This document shows, one piece after another, positions 6,966-16,005 of a stretch of DNA of 54,495 bases. Source of the stretch: an uncultured Fidelibacterota bacterium. Lineage in GTDB: Bacteria > Fidelibacterota > Marinisomatia > Marinisomatales > UBA1611. The position numbers and the translations under genes were made by a program. The stretch's first letter is position 1; each line of letters starts with the position of its first letter. The DNA lies in NCBI GenBank assembly GCA_902562835.1, contig CACEUX010000010.1, forward strand, positions 1 to 54,495. The letters are read 5' to 3'. The notes beneath the pieces were generated by a model that saw only the letters and a list, made by a program, of their open reading frames with translations, did not search any database and had not been told where the DNA came from.

Positions 6966-9849
6966 TTATTTCTTTATCAAATTTATCAAGAGGTTGATGA
7001 TATTCTAGCTCAATTGCGGTTGGAAAGTTATAAAAAGAAAAGCCATTTAACCGCCATTGAATTCCTAAAGATCTTTTCATTGAAAAATTATCTACCCAAG
7101 CATCTCCAGCCTGAAATATTGCTCCTAGCGTACTATTTTGAAAAATCATCCATTTAAACTTATAATGTTTTTCTCTAAAAACTGGAATCCTAAATATCGC
7201 ATCAAAAAGAGCACTATTAGTGCCCTGAATAGCATAGAATGGATAACCTCTAATTCCAGGCATCCCACCAAGATAGAAATGGAAAAACGGATCAACATTT
7301 TGATCACTTATCCACCCTGCATGAGTTTTAAGAGAAACTGTCCAACGCTTCTCCCAAGGCAATTCATAGTGATAAGAGCCATTGATCTGAAATCTAGCAA
7401 GGTTGTTCGGTTTGAATTCCTCAAGAAGAGTCCCTGAATCTGAAAGGTTTAGCCCTTCGATAAAATCGTTCTTCTCTAAACCCAAAAGCGTAGAAAGTGA
7501 GAATCCCTTAGATGGATTTATAGATTTATCTAGCGTATTCTTTACAACATTAAAAGACCATGCACTATTAATTGACCAACCACGAAAATAATCATAAGCT
7601 GCGCCAGCCTCTAATACACCATATGCATTTGTCATCACCTCTTCTTGTATGAAAGCGCGATACCATTGGCGAGTTACTGACAGATCGAAGAGGCTTCCAT
7701 AAAAAGGTAATTTTAGTCCAGAGCGAAATTGCACCAGTCTAAATTTAATATCATCATTGATCGGGTATGCTCCTTGATATAGGGAGTTATCGGTAGTATT
7801 TCGAGTTAAATAGTAGGTCTCAAAATAAATTGTTGGGTAAAATCGTTTAAAATCAAATATAAAGAACAGATCAACATCATTTAGTTTATTTACTGATGCA
7901 CCGCCAAACAGAGAAAGTCTATTGATTATTTCACTAGATGAAAAATAGAAACCTGGCTTTAAGGTACCATAATCCAACATCAATTTTGGCATAATGAACA
8001 TGTTGGGAAATTGATCTTCATATGTGCTTGGTTTTGAATTATTTAATTCGACTATCGGGGGATTTAATTCATTATTGCTATTATAATCTTCACCATACCC
8101 AACAAAATCATCTTCTATATAAAATATTTTATCAAGCAACGCTATGTTATATGACCCTTTATCATAAACAGAATAAAGCACCTTACCATTCTCTGAAACA
8201 TCAGGCATGAACGCACCACCGGTCACATTTGTAATATAACCTTGTGAAAAATTTTGAGAATTACTCATATATAAATTAAAAATACCACTTTGATCTTTTG
8301 AGTAGACTCTTAGGCCAGAGAGATTTTCTGACATATTTCTCTCATCGAATGAACTATTATTCTCAATCATGTTTATGGTCCCACTAATAAGGTCATAGGA
8401 GTATATATCTCGGTAATGATGTTTTGTTATGTCAAAAAATAGCTGTTTTGACTTTGGGTCATAATTCAAATGGCTTATCATCGGTCTTTCTTTGAAATCA
8501 GTAATTTTCTCAAGGTTTTTAGATTTTAAATCAAACTTATAAATATCCTGACCACCATCATAGGTAGATATATATGCGATAGAGCTATCATTTTGAATAA
8601 AGACAGGATTAAAAGCCCTTGCGTCAATCGTTAATCTTTCTTCTTTTTCAGTCTCAACATCAAAGGAATATATGTCATAGTATCTAGAACCATATTTATT
8701 AGGATATTTTGATTTTTTTGAAAAATAAATGACCTTTCCATTCGAATTCCAAGTGGGTGCAGAATAAACGCTACTTTTTATTTTTGTTTCTTTACCAGTA
8801 TCAAATTCATAGTGGTACAGGTCAGTTTGACCGAAATAATCATTATTCTTATTTGATAAGTAAATAAAACTGTTTTCTTCGGGATGCCATTTGGGGTGAA
8901 TATTTGTTGTCCCTGTAGTTTGAAGCAGGGTCCCTTTTACTGGCATAACCTCTATTGGCACTACAAGACGTTTATAACGTGCCTCAGATGCAGATTTAAA
9001 GTCCATATATACATCATTCCCACTATCCCCTAATATCTTCTTCATGGCTGCGTCTATTGAGAATTGGAAAGGGGATGATAGCTCTTCAAAGATATGTCTC
9101 AAGGTCTCTGGCCCATATTCATTTGCGATATAGGTTGATAGGGCATATCCTGAATTATATGTAGACTCATTTCCAATTCCCTTCTTTCCAAATGTATTCA
9201 TTTCTGTAAATGTTAGCATATTATCATGAATCACTCTGTCTCTTAGAATCATATCTCTATGAGAGTCCCATACGTCCCAGTCAGCATCTACATACATATA
9301 TTGGGCTACTCCCTCAGCAAGCCACGGAGGAACGCATGTTCCTGGTATGGGATAGCTTAAGAGGGTATTTGGATATCCATAAAGTACATCTGGTCGTTTT
9401 TCATCTTCATAGTTCATCAGTTGAACATAGGCGCCGGGAATCTTTGTACCCGCTTTCATAGATTTTTGGAGAGATATAATGTGTACAAATTCATGAGTGA
9501 TCACATTTTGAAGCCACCTATGGCTACCTCTCAATTCAAAGTCTAATGGAGAAGCCCAGATCATTATCTTATTATCATAATAATATGCTGCTCCATTAGA
9601 GTAATCATCAGGGTCAATTAAAATGAGATGCGTTTTCTGTTCTGGCTCATATTCATAAAATTCTGTGATGGGTAGATATATCTTTTCAGCTACCGTAGCT
9701 GCTTCACGGGCCGTCATTTCTGTTTCATCATGGAAATGTATCTTAAAATGTTCAGTTTCAAAGGTGTGCCAATTCAGTTCGGGATGATTATACTGAACCT
9801 GCCCATAGGCCAATGATAATAGTAAAAGATTAAGGACTACTTTTTTCAT
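6901..9849 (-). CDS. Metallopeptidase / beta-propeller / Omp85-like barrel fusion
   Basis: The protein is 982 residues long, with a signal peptide at 1-16. An N-terminal peptidase-MA-like domain has a zinc site HEFVH (119-123) and a likely third ligand E179 in WLAEGVAQY. Residues of about 310-600 form TolB/PD40-type propeller blades, recognisable by repeats such as IYYSFDV and IYKFDL with paired aromatic and acidic positions. The last 350 residues look like an outer-membrane barrel of the Omp85 surface-antigen type. This part has GGMPGIRGY (861-869), followed by the usual small-residue/aspartate segment, and it ends in a terminal phenylalanine. I infer an outer-membrane protein that carries a peptidase on the periplasmic or surface side; substrate unknown. 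It starts at a TAATG junction with the M6-like gene, and the DUF5683-like gene overlaps its end. Confidence 0.85.
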   Translation of the reverse strand: MKKVVLNLLLLSLAYGQVQYNHPELNWHTFETEHFKIHFHDETEMTAREAATVAEKIYLPITEFYEYEPEQKTHLILIDPDDYSNGAAYYYDNKIMIWASPLDFELRGSHRWLQNVITHEFVHIISLQKSMKAGTKIPGAYVQLMNYEDEKRPDVLYGYPNTLLSYPIPGTCVPPWLAEGVAQYMYVDADWDVWDSHRDMILRDRVIHDNMLTFTEMNTFGKKGIGNESTYNSGYALSTYIANEYGPETLRHIFEELSSPFQFSIDAAMKKILGDSGNDVYMDFKSASEARYKRLVVPIEVMPVKGTLLQTTGTTNIHPKWHPEENSFIYLSNKNNDYFGQTDLYHYEFDTGKETKIKSSVYSAPTWNSNGKVIYFSKKSKYPNKYGSRYYDIYSFDVETEKEERLTIDARAFNPVFIQNDSSIAYISTYDGGQDIYKFDLKSKNLEKITDFKERPMISHLNYDPKSKQLFFDITKHHYRDIYSYDLISGTINMIENNSSFDERNMSENLSGLRVYSKDQSGIFNLYMSNSQNFSQGYITNVTGGAFMPDVSENGKVLYSVYDKGSYNIALLDKIFYIEDDFVGYGEDYNSNNELNPPIVELNNSKPSTYEDQFPNMFIMPKLMLDYGTLKPGFYFSSSEIINRLSLFGGASVNKLNDVDLFFIFDFKRFYPTIYFETYYLTRNTTDNSLYQGAYPINDDIKFRLVQFRSGLKLPFYGSLFDLSVTRQWYRAFIQEEVMTNAYGVLEAGAAYDYFRGWSINSAWSFNVVKNTLDKSINPSKGFSLSTLLGLEKNDFIEGLNLSDSGTLLEEFKPNNLARFQINGSYHYELPWEKRWTVSLKTHAGWISDQNVDPFFHFYLGGMPGIRGYPFYAIQGTNSALFDAIFRIPVFREKHYKFKWMIFQNSTLGAIFQAGDAWVDNFSMKRSLGIQWRLNGFSFYNFPTAIELEYHQPLDKFDKEINEEKITYGEKGRAYLKILFDF

Positions 9850-12623
9850 TAATGAATAACAGCAATTTTGATAATATTTATTTCAACACTTTCATTATCC
9901 GAAACTTCCACATGAGCAAAATAAACACCTGATTCGATATTTGATACGTCCCAGGTCCATTCATTGATCTGGATACCACTATTATTCGGAAGGGAGTTGA
10001 AAGATTTTATGAAATAACCCGCTAGGTCATATATCATTATTTTGATATTCTGCGCTCCATTAGACTCTACACGCAGTGTTCCCATCTGTCCTCTAATAGG
10101 ATTAGGATAGCCATATGATCTTGTCAATACCTTATCTGAAATTGGATTATAAGTATAGTCCAGATTGATCTCTCTAGTCCTACCTGCATTTCCATGAAAA
10201 TAGGACCACTTATTTCCTTTTGAATCTGAATGAGGATCAAATTGATATACAACTGAAGATGTAATTATAGAGTTGTAACCATCATACTCTCCTAGCCCTA
10301 TTAGTTCATCACCTGGGTCGATGGCGATACTATGGACAGCAGTACCTTTGCTATCAAAAATATATAGCAATTTCATATCCATTGATCTTGCAATGATTTC
10401 TGGAGCATCTGTTCCAATCAGATCCAGCGCTAATACTGGTGGTCTTACCAATAGATCAGTAGGGAATCCCGACATTAACAAAAGGTCTGGGTTGAAAGCA
10501 TAAAGCAATCCAGTGGTATCAACAGTCAGGAGATCAGTATTTGCATCAAGGTCAATATCAATACCTGCTATGTATTGAAAATTATTTGCACTCCATTTTG
10601 TTTCAGGATTTCCAAACTTATCTACAGTTATTCCTTGACTTCCGAGGTCTATGCCAAAATTGTAAGGCTTTGCAAATACCCTTTGTTGGTGATTATCCCA
10701 TATTGAAGATGAGCTCCAATCTATAGATTTATAATCAGGACTACTGATAGGATATACAAGTGAATCTATCCAATTTTGTTCACTTAGGCTTATCTCATTA
10801 GATGAGAGATCAAAGCTATATACTGAAAAGAAACAAGAATCCTGTTCGTATTCAACTACGACCATCTCTGTATGGTCTTCTTCCTCAATAAAAGAAACTG
10901 ATAATTCATTAACTGATGCAGTATGAAAATATTGACGAACTACTGCTAACCCATTCATCAACATTATGTAAAGTGAGTCTTTTCCACCGATCAAATCATT
11001 TTTCCCATCTCTATTTATATCAAATAACGTGATGAAATGGAAACTAGTATCGGGGTAACCTTCTCTTACGTAAGAATTATTGATTATAAATGACATGGTA
11101 TCACGAGCAATGCTTATTTCCTCGATTTTTATGAATGTTGACGAACCATCATTCGAATTAGATGAGGGATATGTATTTGGACCAAATTCAGGCTTAAGAC
11201 CACTAAAGCCTGGATTTGCTAGTTCATATTGCCTATTACCTCTGAACCACATATCTCCAAAATATCCTGAAGAAGGGTCGTTGAATAAATGTATAGTTGG
11301 GTGTCCTATATCCTGAGCACCGTCTGCTTCCTCTAAGTCTATACCTGGGTTTGATATATCACTATTGATACCATAATTTTCAATAGAGGATGAAATGACT
11401 TCTTCATCTATATGCCATATAAGGATTCCTGAAGAAGGAAGACCTATGTCATAATTGGGAATATAAGTAACCACTCCATTCGAATCTTTTTCCAAACCTG
11501 AAGAATCTTGTAAGATCTCTACATAAGGCGGATAAGACCCATCTTCAGAGTTTTGTCCCATTAGATAACGAATTGAATCTATACTTACACCAGCTCTGAA
11601 ACTATTATCTCGATTTTCGATCAGAAAATACTCATCATGCCTTATGGGCACCTTAATAACCTGCCCTTCGCTTCTTTTTGGTAGTCGAATATGGTCACCA
11701 AAAGTTCCGTAATGCGGGGTTTCCCAGCCTGCATAAATCCTCGACCAGGCTGTGGGTGGTGCTGGCATGATACCCCGACCATTATTAGATCCCTGATCCA
11801 TCAATCCAAATACCCCCACCCCACTTTCACCTGTATCAATATTCCAAAGTGGAGGCAACCCAACGGCAAAACCTATCATTAGTACGAATGTACCTGTCAT
11901 ACCATACTGATATTCACATGGTTCAGATGCGTCTGAGAACATGGACTCAGAGATATCAAATAAAAGATGATTCTGGCTTTCAGGAAGAATGATTCCATGC
12001 TCTATTAAATGATCATTTATTACAATTGATGAAAGATCTAGGTGTTCATTGATCATACTATTATCTATATATGTAGATGGAATGTCTTCTGGTGTTGGAT
12101 CTAAAAAAGGCAATGAAAAATCTTGTCCAATACCCGCATGGAATACAACTATTAAGTCATAATCAGAAAAATCTATCTGATCCTCAGCATAAGCTTTTTC
12201 AGAGGCATCTCTAAATAATTCTGTTAGTCGCTTTTCCTGAAGTTCAAATTCATTATATGGGTTATAATAATTCATATATTTTTCAAGTAAATAGCTACTG
12301 GTTTGACCTGAGGGATAAATGTGAGACCTTTCAAGATCTATCCCGAATTTTCCATAAGATACTGAAGTAAAATAGCTATTTACTGCAACTAGTTGAGATT
12401 CAAAATAGTCTATGTCATGAGGAGGACCATCAATAGTATATGCTCCGCACTCTATACCTTGAGACTCCATTAAAAACTTTCCACTACCAGTTGTACTAGC
12501 GAGGTTATCTTCCAGGAAAGATACACGAATTCCGCAGATTTTTAATGGCTCATCTATAGCAGCAGCTAGATTATCAGATAAGCATACCATGAGCAATGGT
12601 ATGCATGTTAACAACGACCGCAT
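9849..12623 (-). CDS. M6-peptidase-like T9SS cargo protein lacking HExxH
   Basis: This secreted protein of 924 residues has a signal peptide (about 1-22). Its N-terminal half resembles M6 (immune-inhibitor A type) metallopeptidases. The core reads GTFVLMIGFAVGLPPLWN, where active enzymes have a HExxH in the middle, and it is followed by the family-typical GVFGLMDQGSNNGRG and a PPTAWSRIYAGW segment. The zinc-binding histidines and the catalytic glutamate are therefore missing at about 247-253. The C-terminal half has repeated Asp-rich propeller-like segments. The last 85 residues form a T9SS type A sorting domain (SYGYPNPIRG near its start). The preferred start is ATG at 12623; the codon before it is TTG. 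It lies between the PorV-like barrel and the peptidase-barrel fusion, which suggests export by T9SS. It may be a binding or structural protein. Confidence 0.8.
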   Translation of the reverse strand: MRSLLTCIPLLMVCLSDNLAAAIDEPLKICGIRVSFLEDNLASTTGSGKFLMESQGIECGAYTIDGPPHDIDYFESQLVAVNSYFTSVSYGKFGIDLERSHIYPSGQTSSYLLEKYMNYYNPYNEFELQEKRLTELFRDASEKAYAEDQIDFSDYDLIVVFHAGIGQDFSLPFLDPTPEDIPSTYIDNSMINEHLDLSSIVINDHLIEHGIILPESQNHLLFDISESMFSDASEPCEYQYGMTGTFVLMIGFAVGLPPLWNIDTGESGVGVFGLMDQGSNNGRGIMPAPPTAWSRIYAGWETPHYGTFGDHIRLPKRSEGQVIKVPIRHDEYFLIENRDNSFRAGVSIDSIRYLMGQNSEDGSYPPYVEILQDSSGLEKDSNGVVTYIPNYDIGLPSSGILIWHIDEEVISSSIENYGINSDISNPGIDLEEADGAQDIGHPTIHLFNDPSSGYFGDMWFRGNRQYELANPGFSGLKPEFGPNTYPSSNSNDGSSTFIKIEEISIARDTMSFIINNSYVREGYPDTSFHFITLFDINRDGKNDLIGGKDSLYIMLMNGLAVVRQYFHTASVNELSVSFIEEEDHTEMVVVEYEQDSCFFSVYSFDLSSNEISLSEQNWIDSLVYPISSPDYKSIDWSSSSIWDNHQQRVFAKPYNFGIDLGSQGITVDKFGNPETKWSANNFQYIAGIDIDLDANTDLLTVDTTGLLYAFNPDLLLMSGFPTDLLVRPPVLALDLIGTDAPEIIARSMDMKLLYIFDSKGTAVHSIAIDPGDELIGLGEYDGYNSIITSSVVYQFDPHSDSKGNKWSYFHGNAGRTREINLDYTYNPISDKVLTRSYGYPNPIRGQMGTLRVESNGAQNIKIMIYDLAGYFIKSFNSLPNNSGIQINEWTWDVSNIESGVYFAHVEVSDNESVEINIIKIAVIH

Positions 12624-12635
12624 CAATAATATATC

Positions 12636-14027
12636 TTAATACTCTATATTTAAGGAAAAGCGCATGGTGTTAGTGAGTGGGTGTCCTTGCTCACCATAAG
12701 TATAACCAAAATCAAACCCATATCCAGAGAATCTTAAACCGATTCCAAAAGTTGGATTACTAATTTTACCGGTCTTGTCATAATAAAAGCCTGATCGAAT
12801 AGCAAAATACTTTCCATACCAATACTCAATACCAAAATTATGAACTAAGCGGTCTAATTCATTTGAGATAGTTCGATCTTTGGCATTACCCACCTCTTTG
12901 ATCCCGTATTCATTATACTGACCCCATCCAGGATCGCCTGGTGCTCCTGAAGTAGGGACCATTTCATTTTCACCCGGATCTACCTGACCATTTGAATCAG
13001 GATCAAACCATTTTCCACCATCCACATTTCCATCTCCATCTGCATCAACCCAATCATATCCACCAATAATACCATCTCCATTACCTGGACTGTTTGATCC
13101 ATAATCGATATCTCCACCAAGTAACCAATCATTGACCCATGAAGTGAACAATGCTAAGTATATTGGGTCAGTATGTGCAATTTCCATCTTACCATCAGAA
13201 TTATAATCATTTCCAGGACTCAAGTTTCCATCCTCATCATAGTTACCAATATACCCGTCTCCATCCCAATCCATATCTGGATAAGATGAGACTAAAAGTT
13301 TATCGATATCATAAACGATGTTTAGCTTATTGAACTCACCATTTACCAAGGCATAATTAAGACCTATACTTAGGTTAGTAGGTTGGGGATCAGCCTGGTC
13401 TGGATCAATAAAAGATACTTTAGGCCCAAGATTTGACAGATTTAATCCAAGAGTAAGATCTGGTATTAGCCATTCCTTATGCATATAGCCTAGGTCAAAA
13501 CCAAAATCTGTTGATGTTCCCTTTCCTTTTTCACTTCCAGCACCTATTTCAACTAAATGTTGGTACGAGATCTTTGCATTTATTCCAAAAGATTGGGTCT
13601 TTGATATTAGTGCACTGTAAGAAAGAGTAAAGGCAGTCATATAACTAGTGAACGTTCCCAGTTCATCACCCGTTTCACTAGTCCTGATCTGTTCTCCTAG
13701 GTTAAGGAATATTAAATGACCTCCTACTGTACCTAATGTTGGATACCTTTTCCGGTATGCCAAAAACTCATAATAAAGATCATCTGCTAGACCAGGTAAC
13801 CAATTAACATGCATTAATGCTAATTCTCTTCCATCAAGAAATCCCAAACCCGCAGGGTTCCAATAACTAGCATAGGCATCATTGGCGACTGCTGTTTGGG
13901 CTTCGCCCATTCCTCCTGCTCTTGCACCGGGTGCAATAAGTAAGAATATTGCTCCGGCCTCGCTTTGTGCGCTAACTGGATACACTACGGCTATCACTAA
14001 AGATAGCGCTAACCCTAAACGTTTCAT
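12636..14027 (-). CDS. PorV/PorQ-family outer-membrane protein with Ca-binding-type insertion
   Basis: PorV proteins are 14-strand FadL-like barrels that carry T9SS cargo at the outer membrane. The 463 residues start with a signal peptide ending near VSAQ. The family N-terminus (FLLIAPGARAGGMGEAQTAV, then YASYWNPAGLG) follows, and the protein ends in an alternating beta-strand tail (FSLNIEY). The odd part is an insertion at about residues 245-350 with several DxDxDG-type loops (DWDGDGYIGNYDEDG, DADGDGNVDGG, DPDSNGQVDPGE), which look like calcium-binding loops of the dockerin or thrombospondin-3 kind. The start is secured by AGGAG seven bases before the ATG. It may be the shuttle for the M6-like cargo just downstream; PorQ-like roles are the alternative. 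Confidence 0.85.
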   Translation of the reverse strand: MKRLGLALSLVIAVVYPVSAQSEAGAIFLLIAPGARAGGMGEAQTAVANDAYASYWNPAGLGFLDGRELALMHVNWLPGLADDLYYEFLAYRKRYPTLGTVGGHLIFLNLGEQIRTSETGDELGTFTSYMTAFTLSYSALISKTQSFGINAKISYQHLVEIGAGSEKGKGTSTDFGFDLGYMHKEWLIPDLTLGLNLSNLGPKVSFIDPDQADPQPTNLSIGLNYALVNGEFNKLNIVYDIDKLLVSSYPDMDWDGDGYIGNYDEDGNLSPGNDYNSDGKMEIAHTDPIYLALFTSWVNDWLLGGDIDYGSNSPGNGDGIIGGYDWVDADGDGNVDGGKWFDPDSNGQVDPGENEMVPTSGAPGDPGWGQYNEYGIKEVGNAKDRTISNELDRLVHNFGIEYWYGKYFAIRSGFYYDKTGKISNPTFGIGLRFSGYGFDFGYTYGEQGHPLTNTMRFSLNIEY

Positions 14028-14060
14028 AGAACGTCTCCTAAGTAATTAATAATAAATAGT

Positions 14061-14077
14061 TTGTCCTCTAAGGACAA
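14061..14077 (-). other. Hairpin upstream of the PorV-like gene
   Basis: TTGTCCT at 14061-14067 and AGGACAA at 14071-14077 form a perfect seven-pair stem with a three-base loop. It sits 33 bases before the PorV-like start and upstream of the AGGAG ribosome binding site. On the minus strand an AT-rich tract follows it but no clean T-run, so it is a weak terminator for the TRAP operon at best. It could also be a 5' leader structure or an operator. Confidence 0.35.
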
Positions 14078-14183
14078 GATAATAGCGCTTAAGGTATAGA
14101 ATTGCTCCAGTATTTATGAACTGTAATATATCTTTTGAACCCTTTCATAATCAAGTGTTGATTAATCCCTAATTTATTCTCAA

Positions 14184-15998
14184 TTACTGTAAAAGCCCGA
14201 AAGTTATTATAGGTATGTAGGTTATTAATCCAACAGCTAAAAGTTTAATAACAAAAAATGGCAATGTTGCATGATAGATCTTTGGCATGTCCTCATTAAA
14301 CCTGTACGCCGATAGAAAAAGGTTCATACCAACAGGGGGAGTTAGAAAGCCAAGCTCTAGATTAGCAATAAATATAATTGCTAAGTGCACTGGTTCTATT
14401 CCAAAATGGTTGCCTAAAGGAGCTATAAGTGGAACAATGACAATAATGGCTGAAAATATATCCATTAAACAACCTACCATTAATAAAAATATATTTAGCA
14501 TTAATAGGAAAAGGTACTTGTTCGAAACCGCTTCTTTTGTCCAAGACAGGAGCAGCATTGGAACCTGGGCATCAACTAAATAACTTGTCAAACCCATTGC
14601 AACTCCTAAAATGACCAGCACCCCTCCTATTAAGGTCGCACAATCAACCACGATTTTTGGAATGGAGCTTAGTTTTATATCTTTATATACAAATACCTCA
14701 ATGATAAAAATATAAATAACTGTGATTGCAGCAGTTTCAACGAGTGTAGTAAACCCTCCAAAAACCCCAAGAAGTATCAAAATCGGTAAAAACATCTCCC
14801 ACTTTGTGTCCCACGAGGCCTTAAGAGCACTATCCATTACAAATTTCTTAAGTTTTATATTGCTCTTCTTTCCTTGTATTACTGCCCAACTAGACAACAT
14901 TAAGACCAATAAAGTTCCTGGTAGCAGTCCTGCGATGAAAACATCTTTTATGGAAACACCTGCTGTGACACCATATATAATCAAGGGTAAGCTTGGTGGA
15001 AATAATAATCCTATTGATCCTGAAACAGTAATAAGCCCCAAAGAAAAGGATCTACTATATCCATCTCTGATCAACATAGGTAAAAGCAGCCCACCCAATG
15101 CTAATATGGTTACACCAGAGCCGCCTGTTAAAGCAGTAAAAAACCCACATAATAAAACAATAATAACTGGTGTTCCTCCAGGAATCCAACCAAACAGCTC
15201 TCTAAAAACGGTAACTAATCTCTCTGACGCTCTGCTCTCAGCTAGTAAATATCCAGCCAAGGTAAATAGAGGAATAGTAGGTAACGTTGGTGATACAACT
15301 ATCCTGTAGGCTTCTGCAGGTATTGCAGAGATAGGTGTATAGTCTAGCCAGAACATTAGGACCGCTAAACCACCCAGCCCCACAAAAATAGGTGCGCCAA
15401 AAAATAATGACACCGCAATCACTATAATCCCTAAGTGTAAAGCAGGTATCATATCAAATATCACTTCTAAAACACCATTAAGAGAAAAAATAACGCCTAT
15501 AATTATTAAGGTTATTCGATGTAATTGTTTCTCATAGCTATTCGCATAAACCTGAATAGCCATAAGACCAAAACCTAATGGCATGATAATTTGAGCAAAC
15601 CAGCGTGGTATATTTGGTGCAATATCAATGGGATATTCCATTTCAACCTTAACCAATTCCCAACTACCCCATGTCAAGGATACTAATACAAGAAAAGTGG
15701 TAACCTTTGCCAGCCATCTACCTAAGTGGATCTCTTTTTCTCTTTGAAATAATGGTTCCCTGGTCAATGCGAGCAGTTTGTTTTGCCTAGCAGCCAGCAC
15801 TGCACCTAAAAGGCCAATCCAAAGAGTGAAATGTTGTACTAGAATTTGTGAAGCAGGGACACTATTTATACTAAGAACCCTACTTATTGATTCGAAAAAT
15901 GGTAGAATTGTCATAGCTGAGAAAATGACAATGGCTAGGGTATTTTCGCCCCATTTTAGTCTTCTTGTGATATGGTCTAAATTTAATATCTTGACCAT
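14184..15998 (-). CDS. TRAP transporter fused small and large permease (DctQM/TatQM type)
   Basis: This is the inner-membrane part of a tripartite ATP-independent periplasmic transporter, which imports solutes using the Na+ gradient. The first 170 residues are a DctQ-type domain with about four helices (FTLWIGLLGAVLAARQNK is typical). Residues of about 175-604 are a DctM large permease with 12 or so helices and the family segments LTGGSGVTILALGG and GLLFPPSLPLIIYG. Natural QM fusions are known. It lies 7 bases after the substrate-binding gene and downstream of a TatT-type gene, the same order as the Treponema pallidum TPAT locus. The ligand cannot be read from the sequence. Confidence 0.93.
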   Translation of the reverse strand: MVKILNLDHITRRLKWGENTLAIVIFSAMTILPFFESISRVLSINSVPASQILVQHFTLWIGLLGAVLAARQNKLLALTREPLFQREKEIHLGRWLAKVTTFLVLVSLTWGSWELVKVEMEYPIDIAPNIPRWFAQIIMPLGFGLMAIQVYANSYEKQLHRITLIIIGVIFSLNGVLEVIFDMIPALHLGIIVIAVSLFFGAPIFVGLGGLAVLMFWLDYTPISAIPAEAYRIVVSPTLPTIPLFTLAGYLLAESRASERLVTVFRELFGWIPGGTPVIIVLLCGFFTALTGGSGVTILALGGLLLPMLIRDGYSRSFSLGLITVSGSIGLLFPPSLPLIIYGVTAGVSIKDVFIAGLLPGTLLVLMLSSWAVIQGKKSNIKLKKFVMDSALKASWDTKWEMFLPILILLGVFGGFTTLVETAAITVIYIFIIEVFVYKDIKLSSIPKIVVDCATLIGGVLVILGVAMGLTSYLVDAQVPMLLLSWTKEAVSNKYLFLLMLNIFLLMVGCLMDIFSAIIVIVPLIAPLGNHFGIEPVHLAIIFIANLELGFLTPPVGMNLFLSAYRFNEDMPKIYHATLPFFVIKLLAVGLITYIPIITFGLLQ

Positions 15999-16005
15999 TG
16001 CGAGA

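Noticed and set aside
14722-15309. 195-residue open frame antisense to the TRAP permease gene
   Set aside because: It mirrors the codon pattern of the permease gene, has no start signal and reads as low-complexity Pro/Asn/Ser sequence.
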